A DNA stretch of 56,927 bases from Actinomycetes bacterium (GTDB lineage Bacteria; Actinomycetota; Acidimicrobiia; Acidimicrobiales; SZUA-35), in the NCBI GenBank assembly GCA_024280015.1, contig JAJRQY010000085.1, positions 1-56,927 on the forward strand, written 5' to 3'. The notes below the pieces were generated by a model. The model saw only the letters and a program-made list of their open reading frames with translations. It made no database searches and was not told the DNA's origin. Positions 33,508-41,776 of this stretch are shown here, one piece after another (position 1 is the stretch's first letter; each line of letters begins with the position of its first letter). Position numbers and translations under genes: made by a program.

Positions 33508-34110
33508 ATGCCAAGGAATCGACGCAACGTTCCCCGAAAGGAACGAGTCGAGGAGATCGTTGCCGCGGCAACCGCACGATTCGTCCAACACGGCTATCGC
33601 GCCACCAGTATTTCCGATATTGCGGCTGATATTGGGATTGCATCCGGAGCAGTGCATTGGTATTTTCCGACCAAAGACGACCTCTTTGCCGCGGTGTTCG
33701 CCAGGATTGTTCAAGACGACACCTCGGGCGAAACCAGCGATCCAGTGATGGGTGCTGGGGCTGAGAGCAAGGCAGATTCTGAGGCAGAACTTGTGGCCTT
33801 CCTGGTTGAGCGGGAACCATTCAAGCTTCTCCACCATGATGCCCACGCCTTGTTAGAACAGTCAGATGCAGTGGCCCAGGTGCATGACCAGATGCACCAA
33901 CAACTCAACACCATGCTCCTCAATGCGGTGGCTGAACACTGTCCTGAAGGAACCAGTTTGACGAGGATTGCCAATACGGCCCACTTCCTTCTGGAAGGAA
34001 TACTGTGCACACCCAAACGTGAGCAATCAATCGACGAGGTCATCTCCTTCGCCGTCGACGCGCTAGTGGCTGCCGCTGGCTCAACCCAACGACAGGCCAC
34101 CCATTCGTAG
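33508..34110 (+). CDS. TetR family transcriptional regulator
   Basis: 200 residues from ATG 33508: TetR helix-turn-helix at about 10-58 (VEEIVAAATARFVQHGYRAT, SISDIAADIGIASGAVHWYF, PTKDDLFAAVF), then a helical ligand domain. The longer open frame starting at 33394 overlaps the divergent gene and lacks similarity. Likely represses the FAH-VOC-monooxygenase operon and itself through the palindrome at 33447-33475, released by an aromatic intermediate. The dienelactone hydrolase gene follows on the same strand 87 bases later and may belong to the same regulon. Confidence 0.86.
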   Translation: MPRNRRNVPRKERVEEIVAAATARFVQHGYRATSISDIAADIGIASGAVHWYFPTKDDLFAAVFARIVQDDTSGETSDPVMGAGAESKADSEAELVAFLVEREPFKLLHHDAHALLEQSDAVAQVHDQMHQQLNTMLLNAVAEHCPEGTSLTRIANTAHFLLEGILCTPKREQSIDEVISFAVDALVAAAGSTQRQATHS

Positions 34111-34197
34111 TCAGCGCCCTCGTCTCGCACACCATCATCGAGTACGGGCCTTGCTCGGTCATTTTGATCTGCCAGCCTGGTGAGGCAAGATGGCCCC

Positions 34198-34917
34198 ATG
34201 ATTCAGACTGAACCGATTGTCTATGACGGCCCTGGTGGAACCTTTGCGGGAACGGTCAGTTGGGATGACTCGATAGATGGGCCTCGCCCCGGAGTGATGA
34301 TCTCCCACGCCTTTGGTGGCCAGTCTCAGTTCGACACGGACAAGGCGGAGAAGCTAGCAGCGATGGGCTATGTCGGTTTTGCCCTCGACATGTATGGACA
34401 GGGCGTCCGCGCCAGTTCGCCCGAGGAAGCCTCGGAGTTGATGCACGTTTTGCTTGATGATCGAGCATTATTGACGGCCAGAATCAACCGGGCGCATGAG
34501 GTTCTGGTCGAGCATCCGTTGGTCGACCCAGACCGCACCGGGGCCATCGGATTTTGCTTCGGTGGGCTTTGCCTGCTGGACCTGGCTCGCTCGTGTGCCG
34601 ACATTCTGGGAGTCGCTAGCTTCCACGGAATCTTCACGCCGCCCGAGCAGACCAAGACCGAACCCATTGGCGCTTCAGTTCTGGTCCTGCACGGCTGGGA
34701 TGATCCCCTGGCCCAACCCGACGATGTGGTTGCTTTGGCAGCTGAGTTGACCGAGCGTCAGGCCGACTGGCAGATACTGGCCTTTGGCAACACCGGTCAT
34801 GCGTTTACCAACCCGACAGCTCAATCGCCCGAAGCTGGCATGCAGTTCAATGAGCAATCTGATCGTCGCGCCTGGCGGGTCATGACTGATTTCTTTGCCG
34901 ACTTGTTCGCGGATTAG
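34198..34917 (+). CDS. Dienelactone hydrolase family protein
   Basis: 239 residues of the alpha/beta hydrolase fold: GVMISHAFGGQSQFDTDKAE, GFALDMYGQGVRA, the nucleophile Cys in GAIGFCFGGLCLLDLA, Asp in LHGWDDPLAQPDD and His in GNTGHAFTNP. The Cys-Asp-His triad is that of dienelactone hydrolases, which open lactones in aromatic ring degradation. A GTG at 34180 in frame is an alternative start. It lies next to the FAH-VOC-monooxygenase/TetR cluster, consistent with aromatic catabolism. Confidence 0.85.
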   Translation: MIQTEPIVYDGPGGTFAGTVSWDDSIDGPRPGVMISHAFGGQSQFDTDKAEKLAAMGYVGFALDMYGQGVRASSPEEASELMHVLLDDRALLTARINRAHEVLVEHPLVDPDRTGAIGFCFGGLCLLDLARSCADILGVASFHGIFTPPEQTKTEPIGASVLVLHGWDDPLAQPDDVVALAAELTERQADWQILAFGNTGHAFTNPTAQSPEAGMQFNEQSDRRAWRVMTDFFADLFAD

Positions 34918-35036
34918 GAAACGGCCAACTTCTCTACCAAACACGTTATTTCAAACCAGAGCGGCTTCTCCTTAACAACAGGGAGCCCTAGTAAATCCCG
35001 CTTGCACACTCCAACTGACCAGATTTCAGTCCCGTT

Positions 35037-35606
35037 TCATTCCCCGCAGGAGTAACCAATTGATGAATGATTGGCCCTGCTCATTGCGTTTCGGGCAGCC
35101 TTTAGCCGTCCAACAAGCAATCCGATTGGGGCAGCCAGGGTTAGGACCACCAGCAAGACTGACACAACTGAGAAGTCGTCAACCGCAGAAGCCGAGCCGT
35201 CCTGACCAAGGAAAGCTGTCACAAGAACAGCGAGGACCAGAGCAGCGAGCACTCCGAGGGTCACAAGAAAAGTTCGGCGCCGACCGCCAAGAACTTCTGG
35301 GCCGACATGAAGACCGATCACGCCGTACATGAGCGAGAGCGGCGTTGGGAGGAAAAGCACCAGGGTTCGAGCCACCCTGCCAAAGGTCTGGCTAGGTCGC
35401 AGCTCGGGATGGACTCGCCAAGCCTCGAAGTGCAAGGAGGTCAAGAGCTTGACTTGAATCAGTGCCAGCACCATCAGGAACACCGTTATGACAAGGGTCC
35501 ACAACATTCGACGCCACTCTGCTTTTGTCATCGGTCGATCGCGGCGGCGCCTATTGTGTCGCAATCTCCGGCTCCGTATGGAACCGCCCGTTAGTCGTAT
35601 TGCCAT
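35037..35606 (-). CDS. Membrane protein of unknown function
   Basis: 189 residues, or 164 if the ATG at 35531 is used. A basic N-terminus (RSRRLRHNRRRRDRP) precedes four hydrophobic segments: MLWTLVITVFLMVLALIQV, LVLFLPTPLSLMYGVIGLHV, FLVTLGVLAALVLAVLVTAF and VVSVLLVVLTLAAPIGLLVG. No family is recognised and neither start has a good Shine-Dalgarno. Isolated between the dienelactone hydrolase gene and the YciI gene, both with opposite or separate transcription. Probably an inner-membrane protein. Confidence 0.55.
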   Translation of the reverse strand: MAIRLTGGSIRSRRLRHNRRRRDRPMTKAEWRRMLWTLVITVFLMVLALIQVKLLTSLHFEAWRVHPELRPSQTFGRVARTLVLFLPTPLSLMYGVIGLHVGPEVLGGRRRTFLVTLGVLAALVLAVLVTAFLGQDGSASAVDDFSVVSVLLVVLTLAAPIGLLVGRLKAARNAMSRANHSSIGYSCGE

Positions 35607-35733
35607 CAGCCAAGCTTAGGCACCGAACCATTGTCACCTTTCGCGGCTGGCACTCCGGGCGAGCTCACAATACTGTCTGGGCAAGCGGCTGGCCGATCCA
35701 CAGCGGTCAGCTTAGCAACAGGGCTTTCGCTGC

Positions 35734-36024
35734 CTAAAGATTCTCCAGATGGCGGAGGCCGGGGGAGAACATGGTGGGAACGAATTCGGTTATCTCATAG
35801 CTGGCTATACCAGCGACGAAGAACGGATCATCCGCCAAGATCTCATCAAGCAGGTCCCGACTCGGAGCAGTGGCGAGTATGACTCCGCCTGTGCGTGGTT
35901 CCTTGCGGCCCGAGGCTAAGAAGTTGCCGCGCTCATAGTTCAGGTTCAGGTAGTCAATGTGGGCGGGGATGTGCTGGTCAACTTCACTGAGGTCGACCAG
36001 GTAGTGGAGAGATACCACAAACAT
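35734..36024 (-). CDS. YciI-family protein
   Basis: 96 residues of the ferredoxin-like YciI fold: MFVVSLHYLVDLSEVDQHIP, HIDYLNLNYERGNFLASG, ATAPSRDLLDEILADDPFFVAGIASYEI. The conserved His-Asp pair of YciI proteins, of muconolactone-isomerase-like fold, is visible in the first and second halves. Function in most members is unknown; catalytic roles in aromatic or chlorinated compound breakdown are known for a few. Last gene of the EamA-nitroreductase-YciI operon, 25 bases after the nitroreductase stop. Confidence 0.78.
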   Translation of the reverse strand: MFVVSLHYLVDLSEVDQHIPAHIDYLNLNYERGNFLASGRKEPRTGGVILATAPSRDLLDEILADDPFFVAGIASYEITEFVPTMFSPGLRHLENL

Positions 36025-36048
36025 ATTTGCTGCTCAGTTTCCGGGGGA

Positions 36049-36678
36049 TCAAGCGGATTGGAAGAACATGTCCTCACGGTCGAAGCGAAGCTTCCCACGT
36101 GGGTCACTATCGGCGTAGCCAATGGGCATCAGAACTGTTGGTATCAAGTTGTCCGACAAACCAAGTATCTCGGCGAAGCGAGCCGAATCGAACCCTTCCA
36201 TAGGGCAAGAATCGAACCCAAGAGACTTGGCTCCATTGATGCCGTTGCCCAGGGCCAAGTAGGTCTGTCGCTGAGCCCAAGCCAATCGATTGTCACCTGT
36301 CAGCCCAGCAGTGAAACCTTGGACCATGTCGATGTAGGCGGCAACACTCTCCGCAGGCAGACCAGCTTCAGTCGACTTGACCTCCAGTCGACTGACCAGG
36401 GTCTCTAGATCCGTGTTGGCGCAATAGACAAAGAGATGGGAACAACTGGTGATCTGGGGTTGGCCGTAGGCGGCTTCTGACAGAGCTTCCTTCTGAGCAT
36501 CACTTTCGACTACCACCACTCGCCATGGCTGGACATTGAAGGCCGTCGCCGCGTGACGAATAAGATCTTGCAGGTCGCCGACCAGTTCGGCGGAAACCTT
36601 GCGGTCACTAAACAGCTTGGTTGCGTGGCGACTCATCACTATCTCGCCGAAGGTCAGATCGTTTGCAGTCATGGTCAT
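36049..36678 (-). CDS. Nitroreductase family FMN oxidoreductase
   Basis: About 209 residues from ATG 36678 (an ATG at 36672 is also possible). NfsB-like features: FGEIVMSRHATKLFSDRKVS, IRHAATAFNVQPWRVVVVES, AWAQRQTYLALGNGINGAKSLG, FDSCPMEGFD and a C-terminal PRGKLRFDREDMFF. It would reduce nitro groups or quinones with NAD(P)H and FMN. The start lies inside the 3' end of the EamA transporter gene (about 70 bases of overlap), so they are co-translated. The divergent MarR regulator probably controls both, a common arrangement for drug or quinone detoxification. Confidence 0.85.
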   Translation of the reverse strand: MTMTANDLTFGEIVMSRHATKLFSDRKVSAELVGDLQDLIRHAATAFNVQPWRVVVVESDAQKEALSEAAYGQPQITSCSHLFVYCANTDLETLVSRLEVKSTEAGLPAESVAAYIDMVQGFTAGLTGDNRLAWAQRQTYLALGNGINGAKSLGFDSCPMEGFDSARFAEILGLSDNLIPTVLMPIGYADSDPRGKLRFDREDMFFQSA

Positions 36679-37579
36679 TCTCCTGGGGTGTGGCTGAGGG
36701 TTGAGCCTTCTGGGTCTGGCCAATCCATACTGCTATGAGGATAAGCATCATTCCTAGCAACTGGCCAAAGCTCAGACTCTGACCAAGAACAACCCATCCA
36801 AGGGTTGCGGCCGTGGCCGGGCTGAGCAGACCAAGCAGGCTGACCTGGGCGACGGGAAGACGTTGAATGCCGCGGAACCACAGGGTGTAGGCCAAGGCAG
36901 TTCCGATGGTGATGAGCCAGGCAAACCCGACCAGATTGGACGTCGTCATCGCGGCGGGTACTCCTTCAAGGGCGAGAACCAGTGGGAGAAGGAAGAGGCC
37001 GCCGGCGATCAGTTGCCAGGAGGTAAACGCAAGCAAGGAAACCGGCCGCCCCCAATACTTGGTGAGGACCACTCCGGTGGCCATGGCCGTCGCCCCAGCG
37101 AGGCCGGCGACAATTCCCAAGAGGTCCAACTGGGCATCAGAACGCAGAACCAGCATGGTCACTCCTGCAATTCCTAGGCTTCCGGCAAGAACCACCGAGG
37201 CCCGGAGCTTTTCATGGAGAACGGTGGCGGCAAGACCGGCGGCGATGAGGGGTTGAACTGAGCCGAGCATGGCGGCGACACCACCAGGCAGATGGAAGGC
37301 GGCATAGAAGAGGAGGGCAAAGAACCCACCGATGTTCAGTACTCCGAGTACCGCCGCCTTGAGCCACCAGTTCCCAGTGGGGCGAGTGCGAGTGATGGCA
37401 GCCAATCCAAGGCCAGCGGGCAACGCTCGTAGAAGTCCGGCAAAGAGAGGTCGGTCAGCGGGCAGCAACTCGGTGCTGATGATATAGGTGGTTCCCCAGG
37501 CCAGGGGGGCAGCCGCGGTGGCAACCACCAGTGCCATCTGCTGTGGTCCGTGCCTGGGCGAGGATTCCGAAGTACTCAC
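36608..37579 (-). CDS. EamA/DMT-family transporter
   Basis: 323 residues with ten hydrophobic segments in two EamA repeats: VVATAAAPLAWGTTYIISTE opens the first; the second carries LLAFTSWQLIAGGLFLLPLV and AQVSLLGLLSPATAATLGWV. The protein exports metabolites such as amino acids or amines. GTG 37579 is preceded by AAAGG five bases upstream. The C-terminal 30 residues are hydrophilic and overlap the nitroreductase start. It is divergent from the MarR gene with repeated operators at 37591-37638. Substrate unknown. Confidence 0.85.
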   Translation of the reverse strand: MSTSESSPRHGPQQMALVVATAAAPLAWGTTYIISTELLPADRPLFAGLLRALPAGLGLAAITRTRPTGNWWLKAAVLGVLNIGGFFALLFYAAFHLPGGVAAMLGSVQPLIAAGLAATVLHEKLRASVVLAGSLGIAGVTMLVLRSDAQLDLLGIVAGLAGATAMATGVVLTKYWGRPVSLLAFTSWQLIAGGLFLLPLVLALEGVPAAMTTSNLVGFAWLITIGTALAYTLWFRGIQRLPVAQVSLLGLLSPATAATLGWVVLGQSLSFGQLLGMMLILIAVWIGQTQKAQPSATPQENDHDCKRSDLRRDSDESPRNQAV

Positions 37580-37590
37580 GGGCGCCTTTC

Positions 37591-37655
37591 TCTCGATGTC
37601 AAGATAGATTCTCCTTTGACACTATCTCGATGTCAAGAGATTATTCTGGTATTGT
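37591..37655. promoter_or_regulatory. Repeated MarR-type operator between EamA and marR-type genes
   Basis: TCTCGATGTCAAGA occurs twice as a direct repeat (37591-37604 and 37625-37638). TTGACA (37616-37621) and TGTCAA (37631-37636) form an inverted repeat with a 9-base centre; TTGACA may also act as a -35. TATTGT (37650-37655) ends six bases before the MarR ATG at 37662. Confidence 0.55.
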
Positions 37656-37661
37656 TCCAAT

Positions 37662-38213
37662 ATGAGCCAGGACAACGGCAACAAAGAGCGCTTCGCCCAG
37701 GCCGACCACGTCGATCTGATTCTGGCGCAATGGGCCCGCGAACGACCCGACCTTGATGTTTCCGGAATGGACATCATCGGACGTTTGGGCCGGCTCACCA
37801 AGACCATCGGCCCTCACCTGGATGCCGTCTTTGCCCAACACGGGTTGGAGTCCTGGGAGTTTGATGTTCTGGCCACCCTGCGCCGTTCCGGCGATCCCTA
37901 TCGGCTCACCGCCGGACAACTGCTGGGATCAATGATGATCGCGTCCGGAACCATGACTAATCGAATCGATCGACTGGAGAAACGAGGACTCATCCAGCGG
38001 GTAAAAGACCCCTCCGACGGCAGGGTGGTATTGGTGGCGCTTACCGACGCGGGCATGGAAAAGGTTGATGCCGCCTTGGTCGACCATGCGACCAACGAAC
38101 TCCACCTAGTCCAGTCTCTCTCCAAGGATCACCGAGACCAACTGGCCCACCTTCTCCGACAGCTCCAGATCAGCCTTGACTCAGACACCAAAGACCCATC
38201 CCCCTTCGGATGA
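37662..38213 (+). CDS. MarR family transcriptional regulator
   Basis: 183 residues with the MarR winged helix: LESWEFDVLATLRRSGDPYR, LTAGQLLGSMMIASGTMTNR, IDRLEKRGLIQRVKDPSDGR, VVLVALTDAG. The N-terminal 30 residues are an extension of about 30 over many MarR proteins, with helical dimer segments at both ends. It likely represses the divergent EamA-nitroreductase-YciI operon and itself through the repeats upstream, responding to a phenolic or quinone ligand. Leaderless-type start at 37662. Confidence 0.88.
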   Translation: MSQDNGNKERFAQADHVDLILAQWARERPDLDVSGMDIIGRLGRLTKTIGPHLDAVFAQHGLESWEFDVLATLRRSGDPYRLTAGQLLGSMMIASGTMTNRIDRLEKRGLIQRVKDPSDGRVVLVALTDAGMEKVDAALVDHATNELHLVQSLSKDHRDQLAHLLRQLQISLDSDTKDPSPFG

Positions 38214-38282
38214 AGATGTGAAGCTTGGATCCTGCAAGTTTCGGCGCCCAACGAAGTACTTATGGTCTACGGTCGATTCTCT

Positions 38283-39035
38283 ATGAGTGATTCAACCATG
38301 CCGGAAGCCGCGGCGTTCATGACAACACTGGATGCCACTGAGCCGCACCAGATGACCAAGGCCAGTGATTGGACCACCCACGAGCTGGTCGCACATCTGG
38401 CCGCGGGAGCAGCCGAGATTGCCCGCAATGTTGTTGCCTTCAACAAGGGTGGAGCGGAAGCGGTTCCTGAGACCCGCGAGCTTGAGGAGCGAGAGGCTCC
38501 CTACCGTCAGATGGACTTCCCTTCCCTTTGTTCCTCATTGCGTGATCACCAAGATGAGATGATGGATGCAATCAACACCGCTGTCGCCAACGACGCTACT
38601 GCGGTAACTCCCTGGGCCGGCCGCCAGATGCCCGTTGGCGCATTCCTCAGCCATGTCCGCAGTGAGTTCACCCTCCACCGATGGGATCTCGTTGGCGATG
38701 ACGACGTCTCCAGTCAGCTACTGGCTCAACCGGAGATGACCGCCCACGCCGTGATGGCCCTTGGGCCTGCGCTCACCAGTCGAGGCATGGCGGCGGGCGC
38801 TGGAGGTCAGGTACGTCTGTCCAGCCCCGGCCAACCTGACATCCTGGCCAGCCCAAGCGGCGCAGTGTTCGCCGAACAAGAGCCGAGTTCGGACGAGATG
38901 CCAGCAATCGTGGCCGACCCGGCCGCTCGTCTCCTGCTCTTGTGGGGGCGCACTCCCGATCAACCTGGTCGAGTTTCGATCCCCGGAGGATTGCCGCAAC
39001 TCATGGTCCTGCGGGGATTGCTGGCCGGCTATTGA
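38283..39035 (+). CDS. Mycothiol-dependent maleylpyruvate isomerase-type (MDMPI/DinB fold) protein
   Basis: About 250 residues with the four-helix DinB-like metal-binding core of MDMPI_N proteins: WTTHELVAHLAAGAAEIARN (His), and HVRSEFTLHRWDLVGDD (Glu, His, Asp). The C-terminal 90 residues resemble the SCP2-like extension that follows (AVFAEQEPSSDEM, LLLLWGRTPDQPGRVSI). Members use mycothiol to isomerise maleylpyruvate or to conjugate reactive compounds, and are actinobacterial. ATG 38262 gives a seven-residue longer protein. The gentisate route would also need an FAD hydroxylase and a FAH hydrolase, both present nearby, but the ring-cleaving gentisate dioxygenase was not seen. Confidence 0.8.
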   Translation: MSDSTMPEAAAFMTTLDATEPHQMTKASDWTTHELVAHLAAGAAEIARNVVAFNKGGAEAVPETRELEEREAPYRQMDFPSLCSSLRDHQDEMMDAINTAVANDATAVTPWAGRQMPVGAFLSHVRSEFTLHRWDLVGDDDVSSQLLAQPEMTAHAVMALGPALTSRGMAAGAGGQVRLSSPGQPDILASPSGAVFAEQEPSSDEMPAIVADPAARLLLLWGRTPDQPGRVSIPGGLPQLMVLRGLLAGY

Positions 39036-39079
39036 GGAGAGCATCGGCCGTGGACGTCTACCGAGGAAGCGACAACTTC

Positions 39080-39111
39080 TCAATGACTGCCCGAGTGAAT
39101 GACTGCCCGAG
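39080..39111. repeat. 16-bp tandem duplication at the nitrilase 3' end
   Basis: Two adjacent 16-base units, 39080-39095 and 39096-39111, differ only at the second base (C or G). The unit contains AATGACTGCCCGAG. Sixteen is not a multiple of three, so the duplication changes the C-terminal reading frame of the nitrilase-family gene. Confidence 0.85.
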
Positions 39112-39807
39112 CGATAGTCCCGGTCTCCGCACCGGCTCGAGACACCACTAATCCATCGGGTCGCCAGATCCCCGAGCAACCGCGCTCTGATCAAACCCTC
39201 CCCCGGTTCGGCCGGCGAAGCTGGATATCACCACCCACACCCCATGCCTGGCGGCAATACGACGAGCTCGTTGTGCTGGAATCTGCGTGTCTTGCACCGA
39301 CTCCAGAACACCGGCAAGGTACCCGTCCATCCCCAGGGCCGCAGTGGCAGCAGCATGCTCCACAATTCCGGTGTCCTTGCAGATGGCCAGCCCCAGCCGC
39401 CATCCCTCAACCTCGATCACTACTGGTTTCTGGCCGGGATGAAACCGCTCGGCTTCCTCGTCCCCGAGATACATCTTGCGGTAGGCCACCCTCGCCCCCT
39501 CGCCATCAATCGCCAGAATGGCGATGTAGTCAGCAACAAGCCCATCGCCAAGTTGCTCTCGGATTGGAGCTCCGACCAAGGCCAGTGAACCATTCGCCCG
39601 ACAAGCCTTGATGAGTGGCGCGAGCACCGAATCCTCCAGTGAGACTGGTTGAGCCTCCAGTTCGTGACCAGTGAGGGACAGCTCCGGGAAGACAATCAGA
39701 CGGCAGCGGGCCGCCAAGACAGCGTCGGCATGACGAATGACATTACCGACAAGGTCATCAGAGATGGATTCGGGCTGGGCGGCCGCGACCACAAACGCAT
39801 CAGGCAT
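39080..39807 (-). pseudogene. Nitrilase-family carbon-nitrogen hydrolase, frameshifted
   Basis: The Glu-Lys-Cys triad is intact: LIVFPELSLTG (Glu), YRKMYLGDEE (Lys) and LGLAICKDTGIVEHAA (Cys). The open frame stops at 39148 with the odd ending RGSGDPMD. Reading one frame over from about 39175 downwards gives SGIWRPDGLVVSRAG and then AETGTIARAVI, which is the C-terminus expected for this family. So one base has been lost or gained near 39173-39180. The resumed frame ends at TGA 39080-39082, inside a 16-bp tandem duplication (39080-39111). Without the duplication the end would read AVIEKLSLPR. The start is ATG 39807 (39837 is possible). It would hydrolyse an amide or nitrile. Third gene of an operon with a 2OG oxygenase and dehydrogenase. 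A sequencing error cannot be excluded. Confidence 0.75.
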
Positions 39808-39891
39808 AGGAGAGTCTGTCACGCCACTCTCTAGCATCGCGAACTTGCCGACTGAGCGGCGGCGATGACGGGGGCCAACGACCATGGCCAG

Positions 39892-40746
39892 CTAATCGAG
39901 TAAGACGTCCTGGCGTACCGTCTGATCGGACTGCTCCTGGTGGATGGGCAGGACTCGCCCGAACAGTTGCTGGGTGCGGGTCAATCCGCCAATCAGGCCA
40001 TCTTCTTGGGTGTAGGCCAAGATGGCGGCGTGGCGTGGACAGGAGTCGGTTGACACACGTGTGACCTGATGCAGGGAGTACCGACCGCGGAAGATTTGCA
40101 GGTCTCCGGGGCGAAGGTCAAGGGTGGTCACCGGGCCGTCGTCGCCGAGCATGACCGCAGCCGCACCCGCAGCGTTCTCGTCGCTGCGGGATCGGGTGCC
40201 GGGGGCGTAGCGAAAGAGTCCACCGTCGTCGGCCTTGTCAACCAGCACCGTGACGGCAAAGTCATTGTTGTCATAATGCCAGGAGAATTGTTGCCCCGGG
40301 TTGAGGACATTGATGGTGAGGCAAGCCAGTGGGTCGGCGTAACAAAAGATCTCCTCAATCTCCAGGCAATCGGCAATGAACTGTATGAGCGGTGGCCAGC
40401 GATACAGCTGATCAATGATGGAGTCTTCGGAGAACGAATCTCCGGGAACGAATCCCGATGATCGTTCGAGGAAGATGTTGCCAGGATGCTCCGCGGGTAG
40501 GTTCGGATCAGATTCAGTACCGAAGTAGGCGTTGATCTCCGTCTCCGAGTAGTGGGTCGTTGGCTTCATCGTGGCCACTTCACCGGTCATCAAGGTGAGG
40601 GCATCGGGTCGAACCAGGTTGCGAATCACCGCGCAGCCATCGGCGCGCAAGCCGACTCGTGCCGCTTCTACTGAAGCCCAGTAGGCATTGCTCCCGTACT
40701 GATCCAGCGGATAGGTTTCCAGGTCCAATACAGCCTTGATGTTCAT
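39892..40746 (-). CDS. Fe(II)/2-oxoglutarate-dependent oxygenase
   Basis: 284 residues with the double-stranded beta-helix iron site SWHYDNNDFAVTVLV (His157, Asp159) and YSLHQVTRVS (His226), followed by PRHAAILAYTQEDG where Arg239 can hold 2-oxoglutarate. The block DDGGLFRYAPGTRSRSDEN resembles oxygenases related to the HalD/BesD amino-acid halogenases. Those lack the Asp ligand; here it is present, so hydroxylation is expected. Preceded immediately (TAG then ATG, no gap) by a hydroxyisobutyrate-dehydrogenase-like gene and followed by the nitrilase-family gene. It would hydroxylate a free amino acid or amine. Substrate unknown. Confidence 0.85.
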   Translation of the reverse strand: MNIKAVLDLETYPLDQYGSNAYWASVEAARVGLRADGCAVIRNLVRPDALTLMTGEVATMKPTTHYSETEINAYFGTESDPNLPAEHPGNIFLERSSGFVPGDSFSEDSIIDQLYRWPPLIQFIADCLEIEEIFCYADPLACLTINVLNPGQQFSWHYDNNDFAVTVLVDKADDGGLFRYAPGTRSRSDENAAGAAAVMLGDDGPVTTLDLRPGDLQIFRGRYSLHQVTRVSTDSCPRHAAILAYTQEDGLIGGLTRTQQLFGRVLPIHQEQSDQTVRQDVLLD

Positions 40747-41670
40747 CTACTTCTCCCAGTGAGGGACCCAGTCCCCGTCGAGCCGAAACGAGAGGTCCGA
40801 GCGGTCTTCCAGCCGTTTAGCGACATGTAGTTCACCAACATCTCGTCCATAGGTCTGTGCGGCGTCATCAAAGACTCCGTGAGCAGCCTCGGTCATGACC
40901 AGGTCGGTCCCGACATTGTTGGAAAGGTCCCGAATGAGGCCGAGGTCTTTGAGGCACAGATCCAGAGAGAACGACGGGTCATAGTGTCCGGCGAAGATGG
41001 AGGGGGCGTCGTGCCTGGCCACGAAGGAGTCACCGACACTGTCCTTGATGGCGTCCCACAGAACATTCAGTTCGACGCCGTTGGCCATGCCAAGAGCAAA
41101 GCCCTCACCAATGGAAGCGGCGTGGATGAACCAGAGCTGGTTGGTCACCAGCTTGACCACGGTGCCGGTGCCAAGCTTGCCGCAGGCAATGACTCGGCCA
41201 AGATGGTCAAGGGCAGTAGTTGCCCGAGCAGCCGGTGCTTCTTCTCCCCCAAGGAACAGGGTCATGGTCCCGTTGCGAGCACCGTCAACCGCGCCGGTGA
41301 CCGGGCAGTCAACAACGTCAACTCCCTCGGGGGCTTCGGCCGCAAGTTCTCGAACAAGCTCGATCCGATTGGTGGTCAGGTCGATCCACACCGACCCCGG
41401 CTTCAGCGCGGCCAGCGCTCCGCCGTCTCGCATAACGGCAATGACGTGATCGGGGCGAGGCAGTGAAGTCATGAACAGCTCCGCCTGAGCGGCGCAGTCC
41501 ACCGCTGAAGAGGCGGCAATTGCTCCTGCTTCAACCTGGATAGCTAGAGCTTCATCGTTCAGGTCGAAGGCCACCACTTCATAACCAGCCCGCAGCAGGT
41601 TGGTGCACATCGGCCCGCCCATGTTGCCCAGGCCAACAAAACCAACTCGTTCTCGTCCTGGTGAAGTCAT
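40747..41670 (-). CDS. 3-hydroxyisobutyrate dehydrogenase-like NAD(P)-dependent dehydrogenase
   Basis: 307 residues: Rossmann VGFVGLGNMGGPMCTNLLRA (GxGxMGxxM) at 9-22, the substrate-binding block CPVTGAVDGARNGTMTLFLGG, catalytic Lys in GTGTVVKLVTNQLWFIHA and the C-terminal FSLDLCLKDLGL. The family oxidises beta-hydroxy acids to semialdehydes or keto acids. First gene of a three-gene operon; the next gene (2OG oxygenase) begins directly after its stop. In that setting it might oxidise a hydroxylated amino-acid derivative. Start ATG 41670 with TACTGT seven bases upstream. Confidence 0.87.
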   Translation of the reverse strand: MTSPGRERVGFVGLGNMGGPMCTNLLRAGYEVVAFDLNDEALAIQVEAGAIAASSAVDCAAQAELFMTSLPRPDHVIAVMRDGGALAALKPGSVWIDLTTNRIELVRELAAEAPEGVDVVDCPVTGAVDGARNGTMTLFLGGEEAPAARATTALDHLGRVIACGKLGTGTVVKLVTNQLWFIHAASIGEGFALGMANGVELNVLWDAIKDSVGDSFVARHDAPSIFAGHYDPSFSLDLCLKDLGLIRDLSNNVGTDLVMTEAAHGVFDDAAQTYGRDVGELHVAKRLEDRSDLSFRLDGDWVPHWEK

Positions 41671-41677
41671 TGTCCTG

Positions 41678-41683
41678 ACAGTA
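41678..41683 (-). promoter_or_regulatory. -10 hexamer TACTGT of the dehydrogenase/2OG/nitrilase operon
   Basis: On the minus strand TACTGT ends seven bases before ATG 41670, again fitting a leaderless transcript. Confidence 0.4.
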
Positions 41684-41776
41684 TTGGATGGCCCTCAGCA
41701 GGCGCAATGGTCTGGCCAGCATCCGCTATGACAATGGTGCAGATTTTGAATGACGGATCATGATGCGCTGAGCTGG

